Positions 37,170 to 49,120 of a stretch of 64,000 nucleotides of DNA are shown piece by piece; position 1 is the stretch's first letter, and the number at the start of each line of letters is the position of its first letter. Under the pieces are notes generated by a model that had not been told where the DNA came from, made no database searches, and saw only the letters and a program-made list of their open reading frames with translations. The DNA lies in NCBI GenBank assembly GCA_003344405.1, contig NOWV01000080.1, positions 62,001 through 126,000 on the forward strand, given 5' to 3'. This DNA comes from Trichoplax sp. H2. Lineage: Eukaryota > Placozoa > Uniplacotomia > Trichoplacea. The position numbers and the translations under genes are program-made.

Positions 37170-37181
37170 AAGATGGCGTCT
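37170..37181 (+). promoter_or_regulatory. YY1-like motif over the FLII start codon
   Basis: CAAGATGGCGTC spans the ATG at 37173. AAGATGGCGGC is the known YY1 site that in many animal housekeeping genes lies just downstream of the transcription start and often contains the initiator ATG. One base at the 3' end differs from consensus. This fits a TATA-less promoter with a very short leader. Confidence 0.5.
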
Positions 37182-40100
37182 GGGGTGTTACCTTTCGTGC
37201 GAGGGATCGATTTAGCAAGCAATGATTTTAAGGTTAGATTCCAAACTAAATTGGCTAATTTAGACTGCAAAAACTAGATTGATTGTTATATTATCTTATT
37301 GAAAATTGTCCATTTTCTTGTCAATGAATGCTTTCGTTATGGCTACCCTGCAAAGAGAGTTAGTTCTCCATAGGCAGTCATTTCGGTGCTCCTGGAGTCT
37401 TTCTTTGCGTTTCGCCTAGTCTTGAATTTGCTATTTGTTTCTAATCTTGGATAAGATATGTTAGAGAAGCTGTTGTCTCCTATGACATACTGCAGTATGT
37501 TAACATTGAACGACGATGTTACGGAGCAGTAGGCTGTCATCAAATGCCTTAGCTGCAATCTTGTCGTTTCAATAGAGTATTAGTGTCACCAAGATTGCAT
37601 TAGTACACTCGAGCGATAATCCAGTTATAGTCACTGTGATATATCTTGATATCTATTGAAACTTGCGCTATGAAGAACTTGTTGGAATAGACGCAATTCC
37701 TTGTACAATATCCTTCATAAGAGTTCATCTATTTTGAAATGAGTTAACCAGGCTGATGTCATGTCTTAGCAGTCTCTGCTAAATGCTTGTTCGTATACAG
37801 TATGTGCTGAAAGAACGTGATTTATGGTGTATTACTATCAGAATTCTTCAGCTATTAATTATACCACCATTTCTTCCTACAGAGCTTGCTGCTAAAATCC
37901 TTTGATGTAGTTTATAGGATTGATACGTCGTGCTATTAAAATTCAGCAGCATGTCTATCATCATTTCTTGTAAAATTTTATACTTGCAGCATAAAGTTGA
38001 AGCATTACCTTACTTTACAGTTAGTCAAGTAGGTACAAATAAAATTATGAAACACAGATATAGAGCGATCGCTAATAATTTCGTTTGCATTGAACAGTGG
38101 ATATAGCCTAACAACAGTAGTTTGGTAAAAGGGTTTGGATTTTAGGATTGTCAATTACATGTAAAAAATATAGCCTGTGAAATAGGGACTTACTGTCATC
38201 AGTTACCACTATTTTGAACCATACTAACTAATAATGTTTACAAAACTTACAATATTTCCAACCTGTATTTGAAGTTTACTAAAATACCCAACAAGAACGA
38301 ATCTATTTCCGATTGATTACGTGTTCAATAGCTCTTGTTTCGATAATATTATACCTAAATCAACTTGCAGTTTGTTATAGTATTAATAGAATCATTTGAA
38401 TCAATTTCAGCAACTTCCTTTTCCTGAGGAGATGGGCGAGATGGTTAACATGAGATGGCTAAAACTCGACTCATGCAACTTAGATGAGATGCCAGAAGTC
38501 TTGCAAAGTTTTAAGAAATTGGTAATGAGCCGTTAAGCAAAATTATATACGATACTACTTTTAATTTAACCACTGAGATCGGCTAATTCTGTTTACATAA
38601 AATGCAACATTCTTTCTGAGGAATCATTTACATACGCATGTGTTGCTATTAGCAAAAGAAGCATTTTGTTTTCCTAACTCTTTCTAATCTGGACGTTGCA
38701 GGAACGAATTTCTGTTAGTAAGAATCAACTTAAGGAACTGGGTAGTGAGCTACCAAAACTAAAAGATTTAAGGGTTAGATATGATAAGATCACTGCCATT
38801 TTTTGTCGTACGTGTAAAAATGTTAGTCTTTGTATTGTATTTTCAAAATGCACAAGCATATCATTATTTGTTGTAACTAGAAGTGTGTCATATATGTATT
38901 CCCATGCAGTAACATTAATACTGTTAGTAAAATTTGACTAATCAGTGAAATTGATCAACACTTCATTTAGCAGCATTGACATTTGTTTAAAATTCAGGTT
39001 GTTACAGCTCGTCAAAATCAAATCACGAGTATTGGACTACCAGGGGAACTTTTTGAACTAGATGAATTAACGACTGTGGTAAGCATTCCAAATTTGATTC
39101 ATTTGTGGATGAAACTTGGCAATCATGTTGCCAAAGCGTAATCTTATTTTGATAATTTTACGTGTATCTATCTAGGATCTTAGCCATAATGATATATCGG
39201 AGGTAAGAAATTTGAAATCAAGTTCATTTTAGTTTACAATTTAGCGAATGAATAGGTCGTAATTGTCTCGTAGATCTGCTTAGTATCAGATACCGTGCTA
39301 TCATGAATCATTATAATCGAGGATTACACTTTGTATTACAGGTGCCGCATACCTTGGGAATTGCTAGACACCTGCTAGTTCTATCTCTCAGTCATAATCG
39401 GTAAAAAGATTTACAATTATCAATAGTTGCTTGTAGTTGCTTTAAGTTCAACAATAACATGAGCAAATATTGTATGATAGGATATCTACCATACCGGGAC
39501 AAGTTTTCGTGAATTTGGCTGATCTGTTTTATTTGGATATCAGTAATAATAAATTAGGTACTTAATCAAGCAAATGTAACCTATGGTACAAGTGACGAGC
39601 ATTCTTTCAGTGTATTTATTTTCATGCCTTATAATGTTTTTTCCCTTATATGTTCAATTTCAGAATTGATTCCTCCTCAATTACGAAGACTTATAAATTT
39701 ACAGACGTTGGTAAGTGCAAAGCCTACATTAACTATCTTGCGATACATTAAATCTTTACTATCGTAGCGTGTCATAATAAATACAGTAGCTAATACTGTT
39801 CAACATCATTTTAAGAATGTAATAATCTCAATTTAACTTTGACAGGATATCTCCCACAATCCTCTTGGTCATTCACAATTAAGGTTCCTTGACTTGCCAT
39901 TTGAGTACATACATTTATTGTTAATCGGTAACAATTTTCTCTGATCCGATAATAAATTTTTAAAGGCAATTGGCATCTTTAACTTCTCTTCATAACCTGA
40001 GCTTACGTAATACGCAAGTATGAAGGAATTGATGATTAATTTCAACTATTGGAATTTCCCACGTACGTTGCTGATAGACTTATTATTAATCATTATTTGT

Positions 40101-43100
40101 TACAATTACATAGAGAAGGAATGATAACGTACCTAACGGACTGCAGAATTTAGTCCTCCTTGAAGGTATTTACAGTGCCATAGTGCGCTCAGAAATATAC
40201 AATAATTTAGCGTAATATTTAAATTAAAGACTTCTATGCAGTTGTACTGATAGACATTATGATTTTTATGTAGAACTGGACCTTTCTTACAACGAATTAG
40301 AGAATGGTATGCCGATTAACTTAGTGTGAATGTTGCAATTTATTTACTGGAACTAAATTAACTTTCCCTGATTTTACTTTCAACAGTGCCAGATTCTATT
40401 CTTTCTATTAGTACTTTGCGACGATGCAACATCAGTTACAATGAATTGAAAGAGTTACCTGCATCCTTTGGTATGAGATTTATCCATACTACTGCTAATA
40501 CATCTTACCTTAAAATTCAGCTTACCCACCCTATAATTAAGGTGCGTATTTTTAACGACCTACCCAACAGGATCATGGACAAGCCTGGAAGTATTAAACT
40601 TGTCACGGAACAACTTAAAATCTTTGCCAGTACGTCAGAAATTTTTATTTTACTAATAACCTTATTGTCGTTAATTTTATAGTTGTGTAGCCTCAATAGT
40701 ATGCCTATTGTACTCATTGACATAATTTTGTATAGAGTGGTATTGATGGTCTAGTAAAGCTCAAAAAATTGTTCCTAAATGGTATGTACAATTTTGATGT
40801 ACAACGCTCACATTGAGTATCACATATGCCTATTTTGATTCTTAGACCTTAGTAAAATACAATTATTTTTATTCATGTGTTGGATAGGTAACGAGTTGAC
40901 CTTTGACAACCTTCCGGATACATTTTCAAAGCTCACTGAGCTGGTTAGGCGGATTTAAGATGTATCTCAGTATTGCTTTAAACCTGTAGATTTACAAACA
41001 ATTAAATTTTGTAGGAAGTTTTCGTGGCTAGTCAAAATAAATTGGAAGCTGTTCCAGTTTCACTGTTCAGGTCTGCTTATATTATATTCGGCAATGTTTA
41101 TGCGTGTTGTTAACTATTGAAAATATGCAGGTGTATCAAATTGAAGAAATTGGTCCTTAGTTTTAATTGCTTAGTGACATTATCGGAAGGAGTCTACTAT
41201 TTACCTGATTTAGAGGTAACGTTGTTACGTACTCTATGATTGTTTTCAATAACGTGAAATTTAATTGAACATATATATGGTGTTGCTAGAAAAATGATTG
41301 GATAGATCTGTCTTGTTTGACCAATTAAGTATCTTTCGTATTGTTCATATATATAGACTTTAGACGTTAAAGGTAATCCAGAGTTGAAAATGCCGCCAAA
41401 ACCTAATACGACTAATCAGAAAAATACACTTTATAATATCGATTTTTCGTTGGAACATCAGCTTGGACTGATTGGAGCTACTTCAAAATCTACTCAGAAA
41501 TCAGGTAGCAAACACCTCTTTAACAAGTTGCTATCTCATTAATGATGTACTCACATTTAATTGTAAATCGTAATATTTATAAAATACTTTAGATTCATTT
41601 AAGGATCACAATGCAAGAAAGGTAAATATTTTCTTTTGCAAACCAAAAAGTGTTTTGTTATTGAAGCTTATAACCTATTTGTACTATTGCTTAATAGATG
41701 AGAATACTAAACCGCCGTGCTGAACCTGACGAGGGCAGCAATAAAATTTTAAAGGTTAGGCTAAATGCAACTTTTTATTCTCTCTCTAAAATGACTAACT
41801 TCGTAATCTACTATTTGCAACTATACTGTTGATGTTACTTTCTAGGCTCTTGCTGATATTCCAAAAGATAAGAAAGAGAATGTAACTTCTCCGGTATTGA
41901 TTATTAACACACTATTTTTATTAGTAGCATATACATTTATTTAAAATATCATAATATACAATACTTGCAGCAAGAAGACGATGAAGAGATCAAATTTATC
42001 AAGTAAGCAAGCGGAATATTATTAGGATACGAAATGGATACGTAAATTAGTTCAATTATATAACTATGCTAATACAATATTGACTTGGCGATACTTCAAG
42101 ACCTCGTAGCTGGATGGATCAACTGGCTAAACCTACTGTTGATTATAGTGACATCTTTGCTGCAGACACAGGCCAGGAAGAAGGTTAGATTTCTAGCTGC
42201 TATACTTATAATAATGATGGATTATTAACGTTGAAAACTAAGCGTTGTGAGCTTTGACATATTTACAGGCGTTACGGTTTGGCAGATAGAAAATTTCTTA
42301 CCTGTTCAGGTCGAAGAAAGTAAGGAACTCGACTGCAAACATTAAGTTTGTTATCTTTTATGTCTGCATGATATTCTGCTCACTGCGTAAAATGTTGATG
42401 TTAATTATAGTTTTACATGGAAAATTTTATGATGCTGATTGTTACATTGTTCTTAAGGTAGGGAAAATTTTTACGTATACCAAATAGATATGATTTACGT
42501 TAAAGTCCTACTTGTATCTTTAACTTAAACGATGTTTGATAATCATGTCAATATCTAGACTTTCTATAATGAGTACGACTCATTGGACTGGGAGATTTTC
42601 TTTTGGATTGGAAAATTTTCAACGGTAAAAATACCTTTCTTCTGTGTAGTTGTTCTATACGAAAAACACTTATCGCAAATGTATACTTTCACAACTATCG
42701 CTTACAGTTGGATAAAATGGCATGCTCAGCTATACATGCAGTAAATCTGAGGAACTTACTTGGAGCTCAATGCCGGACTATTGTATGATTATCGAATGCC
42801 AATGAATTAATATTATATTGCAGGAAAAAGGTCTAACAATAAAATTCGTTTCTATAATTTACTCGCAGAGGGAAGAAATGGAAGATGAGTCTGAAGACTT
42901 TTTGGATATTTTTGACAATGACATCGATTATATTGAAGGTAGAGTTTCTGGATCAATTGTAATTTTCGTTGATAATCAATTCTAACAATTGTACCATTAT
43001 TAAACAGGCGGCACAGCGAGTGGGTTTTTTACCATTGAGGATCTGGTACGTATATTTGAAGCGGATGCGAAGGCTTCATGTAATTAATTCAACTTATTGC

Positions 43101-46100
43101 AGGAAATCACGGTGAAATTATACAGATTCATTATAACTTCATCGAAGATAATTCTCGAAAGGGTAAGAAAATGATAATTAGCTCACATTTTGGTGTGCAT
43201 CTAGTTCCTTGCTAAATTTATCATCATTGATAAGGTGGACGTATCAACTTCCTCGTTGGATCCAAAGTATACTTTTCTTTTAGATTATGGAAGGCAGCTA
43301 TTTATTTGGCATGGAGGAAAAGTAAGTCGTTGCTAAATTTGAGTGTTTAAATCAAAAATTAATATGCACGGGTTAAATTTTATAGGCTCCTACCACTCAC
43401 CTTTCTAAAGCAAGGTAGATTTTTAAAAATCAATTTTAAGGATGTTTATTACTTGAAAATTGACTTGTTGGTGGGCATTTTTTACTTAATGTAAACGTAA
43501 TAGCCTCTTCGCTCTCAAGCTTAACAAAAGTGATAAAAAGGGGCGAGCTGAATTAATTGTATTAGAACAGGTATGAAGAGCTTTAATTGCTTTTTGAGTT
43601 TATGATCAAATCTGAGCACTAATATTATTGGCTTAGGGAGAGGAGACGGAAGAATTTTGGTCTATTATGGGCGGTGAACCAACTGATGAAATCGCAGTAA
43701 GCTTGTTGAAAATCTTATCTATGTAATTATGTATTGTGCTTGTATACTAAATGGTAGCCTGATATGATTTTAAACTTTTAATCCAAGTGTCATATAGGAA
43801 ATCATCAATCTTCAAATCTAGTTTTATACAAGGTGGAGTTAGGTAAAGGTTATCTGGAATTACCCCAAGGTACGGTAATTTGTTATCCATTGAAATCTTT
43901 AAACAGGAATGAACTCATTGAATTTTATGCGTGGATAAATAGTCTTTTATGTTTTGATGCAATAAGCTTTCATTATTCGTTATTAGTGAAACACAAAGGA
44001 AACATCAAACGCTCACTATTAAACACTAAAGACGTCTACATACTAGATTGCTATTCAGATGTTTTCGTGTGGTAAGAAAAGAGATTTAGTTCAGGATAGT
44101 TCACTCTCTACTGTATTTGATAACTGAGATATTCAATTGAATTAATTTAGGATTGGTCGTGAGTCAAGTCGATTGATACGGGCTGCTGCCTTAAAATTAG
44201 TTCAGAGCTTACTGGATTTGTTAGGTAGACCAAATTTTGTGACGGTGAACCGAGTTTTGGAAGGGTAAAGAACATTTCTGCAAATAATGTTTTATCAAAG
44301 TACTTATTGCTTTATATTACTGTCGATAACTGTACTGTACATTATTGAAATTTTACTAGGGCCGAATCGTTAGTGTTCAAGAACAAATTTAGTGGATGGG
44401 ATGACGTGCTCAATTCAGATTTTACAAAGTTAAAGCCTTCCCCCTCTATATCTAATCTAGATATCTCAAAACGAGTATGCTTAAGATTACAAAGTTAACT
44501 ACAGTTATCTATTAGTTTATCTCATAACTTTTTTTGATAATGATTATTTGTTAGAAAATTAATAAAGAAATTATTGAACCTGAATCAAAGGAATCTTTAA
44601 AAGTAAGCCACTTTTTGTTGTAGTCGTATGAAATGCGTAATGATTTAAGCTATGTTTCTTAACTTAACAGACGGACCTGTCCTGCTTGTTTAGTAACCGG
44701 CAAAAGCCTATGTCTAATGAGGACGCGGTATGCTTCATTTCCAGTTAAAAGTTATCATATTTGAGGCTATAATTATATCTTTATAGGAGCAACTCATGGA
44801 TGAATATAACGATGAGCTTGACTACATGCAGTGTTTCGTACTGGAAGGCAAAAAATTTGTTAAGTTGCCTGAATCTGAAATTGGTAATGTAGCCGATTCT
44901 AACTAGTTTAAGAGAATACAGGTCGTTGGCGCGAAAGAGTTATGACGTTCATTTTGCAATAGGTCATTTTTATGATGGCGACTGCTACGTATTTTTATGC
45001 CGCTATTGGGTTCCAAAGGATCTGGATGAAGAGGATGATCCGCAGAAAGAAACAAATGATGAAGATGCCTATGAATCTGTTTACGAAGTATATTTTTGGC
45101 AGGTTGGTCTACATTTGTATCCTAATCCTTTTTGCACACTCGAAATTAACAAAAAATAATCTATATCGTTCTCAGGGCCGTCTTACAACAAATATGGGTT
45201 GGTTAACATTTACCTTCAGGTACGTTCTGTAAATATTCCGTTTCCGTGTTTTGGCTTTTATGTAAGTGTACCTATTTCAATTATTGTAAAAGTTTGCAAA
45301 AGAAATTCGAAACTCTGCTCGGGAAATTGGAAATAACAAAAGTTAGCCAGGTAATGTGGTATGATTATTTGCGATTTACGGAATGTAAACTCAAGATTAA
45401 ATTTCTGATTCTTACATTAATAGCAACAAGAGTCCTACCGGTTTTTATCTCATTTCAAGAAGAAGTTCATTATTCACCACGTAAGTCAGTTTTAGTATTC
45501 TTAGCAATGCGATGTATTAAAGTATATGTGAGTCATATTGTTGATGTGGTTATCTATCATAGGGCCAAAGATTAGTCAGACGACAGGCCATCACTGAGGA
45601 GCCTCGCCTTTATGAAGTTAGAGCAAATGGATGCATATTGACTAGAAGAGTACTAGAGGTTCGTCCTAATATTACACTTTAGTAACAGGCTTGGAATTTT
45701 ACCCACAAAATGTATTGTAAATGTTTAAATTTATTTCATAAATATGCATGATATGATCTATATTTTAGCTACAACCAAAAGCAAGAAAACTAAATTCGGA
45801 ATTTTGGTATTATATTTCTTGAAAGTAGCATGCATATAAATGTTTTAAATCAAATTCTTAATACTTTGATGCTATTCTTTTGTTGGATCAGCTTTTTTGT
45901 TGTGGTTCCGTCATCAACAATTGCGAATGAAGAGGAAAATGTAGACGAAGAAGAAATGGAAGACCAATCTGAAGGCACTATCTACATTTGGATGGGAAGG
46001 TAATAAACACGGTTATCAATGGTATAATTGAATCCCTATATATTAGAGTAAAATAATTTTCATTCTAGATGGTAAATAATCCATGATTAGTTAAATATTG

Positions 46101-46972
46101 CGCTATTCGGTAGTAAATTTCCGGAAGAGGATGCAGAAGGAATAGATGAGCTAGCCAGCTTTTTGGTCCATGAGAGAAATTATGAAACGCATCTAATCCA
46201 CGAGGACAGTGAAGACGAAAAATTTTGGGAACTACTAGGCGGAAAAGCGAAATATGATCAGGTAACTATTTTCTGGCTTTGAACAAGTAGAAACTAATTA
46301 ATTAATTGATAATTTAGTGGCTGCCACAATCTTTGATCCGCGAACACGTTCAATATTTGTACGATGCATTATAAATATACCTTAACTAATAAATCTAGGA
46401 TGCAGATTTTCTTCGCTATTCTCGGCTATTTCGTTGCTCAAATGATCGAGGATTTTTTAAAATCTCGGAGAAATGCGTCGATTTTTGTCAGGTACGAGAA
46501 ACTTTCATACATAATTTCGAAAGAAGATTACTTTAAAAATGTGATATAATGATTGTGTTTAATTTCCGACGCTAAATCATTTATTTAGAATGATCTTGTT
46601 GACGACGATGCCTTTATACTTGATACTGGCCATGAGGTGGGATAAAATATGTTTATTACTAAATTATAACAGTTTCGATTGTAATCCACTACTTTTAATA
46701 ATGCGTACAGGTGTTCGTTTGGGTTGGTAATCAAGCTAGTGAGATTGAAATTAAGCTGTCTTTAAAAAGCGCTCAGGTACTATCTACAGTAAAAACTAAT
46801 GATCGCACAGCCATATACTAAGATCATAATTTTAACGCTTCGTTAGCTTTATCTACAACATTTGAGGGATCGCAATGCAGTGCCCGCACGTAAACTTCTT
46901 CTAGCAAAGAAAGGTAAAGAACCGCATCGGTTTACACGATGTTTTCATGGGTGGCGAAAATTTGTTACTTAG
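37173..46972 (+). CDS. FLII: Protein flightless-1 homolog (LRR plus gelsolin repeats)
   Basis: FLII is an actin-severing and actin-capping regulator of the gelsolin family that also acts as a transcriptional coactivator. About 55 exons join to roughly 1,262 codons (human 1,269). Exon 1 (37173-37232) reads [20 protein letters not shown], nearly identical to the vertebrate start; a 1.2-kb intron precedes exon 2 at 38411. Residues 1 to about 365 (to 41215) are leucine-rich repeats, for example [11 protein letters not shown] and [16 protein letters not shown] charged linker follows. Six gelsolin-like segments start near 42269 ([12 protein letters not shown]) and include [70 protein letters not shown] and, at the end, [15 protein letters not shown]. 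Almost every junction agrees in phase. The exceptions are 43696/43798, where phase 0 meets phase 1, and a short, divergent segment before 43987. Confidence 0.95.
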
Positions 46973-49120
46973 TTTATTCGTATGTCTGTACTTGAAATTT
47001 TGGAAGGTCGACGGTTGTTCTAACAAATTAAAGCCAATGTTATAGGGTCGCGTTTTCTAATTCAAAATAGATTCTAATTCTAAATTCTGCAACGTCTCTA
47101 CCGCTGAATTTATACTTTGTGTATTATAATCATTGGTATCTACTTGTACAGTAAATATTTTTAATACTCCATAATACCGCTAAAGCGATTTTGAGATTGA
47201 CGGATATCGTTTACGAGCATATTATGCTGTTTTATTCTGTGTAACCCATAATTAATGATTTTAAAGTGTAAGCTGTTTTGATATTGTATTACATTTGTAT
47301 ATTGCACTGTAGCTAACATCTACTTAAAAGAGTATTCCATATAAAAGCGTGTTTATACCGGTTTAAGAAGTCTTAATAATAAGTTTACTACTTGCTTAGC
47401 TGAAAATTATACGGCTCACTGTATTTTTATATTAAACACAGGTAGTTATATTTTAATCCAATTTAACACGGTGTATTCGGAAAATAGAAAGTGTACACAT
47501 ATAGCTATATCTTTAAGAGTGTATGTTATGGGAGTAAAGGATTGACTATTTAAATGATCTTAATATCGGTGCACAAGGTTAAATGTTTGGTGATTATAAG
47601 GCACAATAAAATACTAAAGGAATAAACACTTTGTACCACATTCATTTATTAGGCCGGGATACTGTTACTTGCTTATCATTTCCAAATGTAATGGCAATAA
47701 ATGAAAATCAATTTTCCTCTAAGTAGTCTTTCTTGAAAGTATAATGTAGACTTTGCAAATTACTCAAGATTGAATATTACCATAGCCATCAAGCTAAAGA
47801 GACTTTCACATACTTAGTACAAGAGTATTTTGGGATTGCAAGGCAGCTAAAACTTTAAGAATTACAGGCTAATATAGGGAATCATGGAAGCTGTGAGGTG
47901 AATACGTAGAATGTAGATCTATACCATAGAAACATTGTCATGGACAAATTGTTCAAAGGTTTATTTTCACTCTCACAGCTTATACTCACCTTGTGCGGAT
48001 ATTTAAATCTCATAATACGCTGAAACTAGACCCGAATGATCGCTTTAACCTCTACTTCCACCAATAGATATACAATTATTTACTTTAAAATTTCGCCATA
48101 CGTAGATTAAGAATTTTCTCTGTTTCGCTGAAATTTTTTTATCTGGATTTTTTATTGCAGAAATTTGGAATTAACCATACACTATCAATCCCTATCACTC
48201 TATACTAGTGCTGTATATATTCAATCGATTTTCCGTGACATTTTTACAGCTTATTGTGCAATGATCGATGTATTAACTTGCAGCTGTAATGTTAAACTAA
48301 TATACTAAGCGAAAAATTTAGAGAGTTTAGATAGCGTTTGACTAACTTCAGTTATGTTCATACGAGTCCACTTGCCCATACCCTTACTATAGTAAGCAGT
48401 AATAATTATAATGTTATCTCAACATCATTCCGTTATACTAGCTAGAATTATGACCTAACATTATAACTTCTCTAATTGTAATCATTTATCATTTTCATAT
48501 TAAATTTACGAATTTTATGAAGCAAATTACCAACTAAAATCTAACCTCTATTGTGATTATGTTATACATAATATATTAAACAGTAGCTATCATAATAGTA
48601 TCTCAACATTCTTTCATTATACTAACTAATGTTATGACTTCTCTGCCTGCAACCATTTATCTATTGGAATTTTTTTCTATTTTAAATTTACGAATTTCAC
48701 ATAGCAATTGCCAAATAAAAGCTAATATGAATCCTAGTGTAATAGTTGATAATCCTCTAAAATTAGATTATAATTTCATATGAAAAAACGACGTGGCACA
48801 AATACAAACTTAATTATTGTGTTTACCTAAGGATAATCTAAATAATAAGTAAACTATTTAAACCTTAGTAAACACGCTTTTACAAATTTGAATAAAACAG
48901 CGGCTTATTGATAACTTAGGCATACAAAATCTCTGGCCTATTCAATAATTCATTAAATTGCGAATGATTCTATTATGAAAGTTACGCAATAATTCCTTCA
49001 TCACAGAGCACAGTAATCTCGGCAGAATCATTCATAAAGCATAATCGGATCCGTTTTGCAAACATTTCATCGTGACGTTAACTCATAAAGCTAAGTTTAG
49101 TAATCAGATTGCATTCGTAA
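46973..49120. other. FLII 3' flank and intergenic region
   Basis: This 2.1-kb gap separates FLII from the first FOXRED2-like gene. Candidate polyadenylation signals AATAAA lie at 47605 and 47621, about 630 bp after the FLII stop. A diverged direct repeat lies at 48.4-48.7 kb. No other gene is visible. Confidence 0.6.
48407..48728. repeat. Diverged direct repeat, two copies of about 138 bp
   Basis: Segments 48407-48545 and 48592-48728 share in order ATAAT-GTATCTCAACAT, TTATACTA-CTA, ATTATGAC-type, ATCATTTATC, AAATTTACGAATTT and GCAA-TTGCCAA-TAAAA blocks, with many differences. They lie about 0.4-0.7 kb upstream of the first FOXRED2-like gene. This is an old local duplication. Confidence 0.6.

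Noticed and set aside
40386-40682. Continuous 98-codon reading of two FLII exons
   Set aside because: The real coding path leaves at 40470 and re-enters at 40571 in another frame, restoring the leucine-rich repeat ([15 protein letters not shown]).
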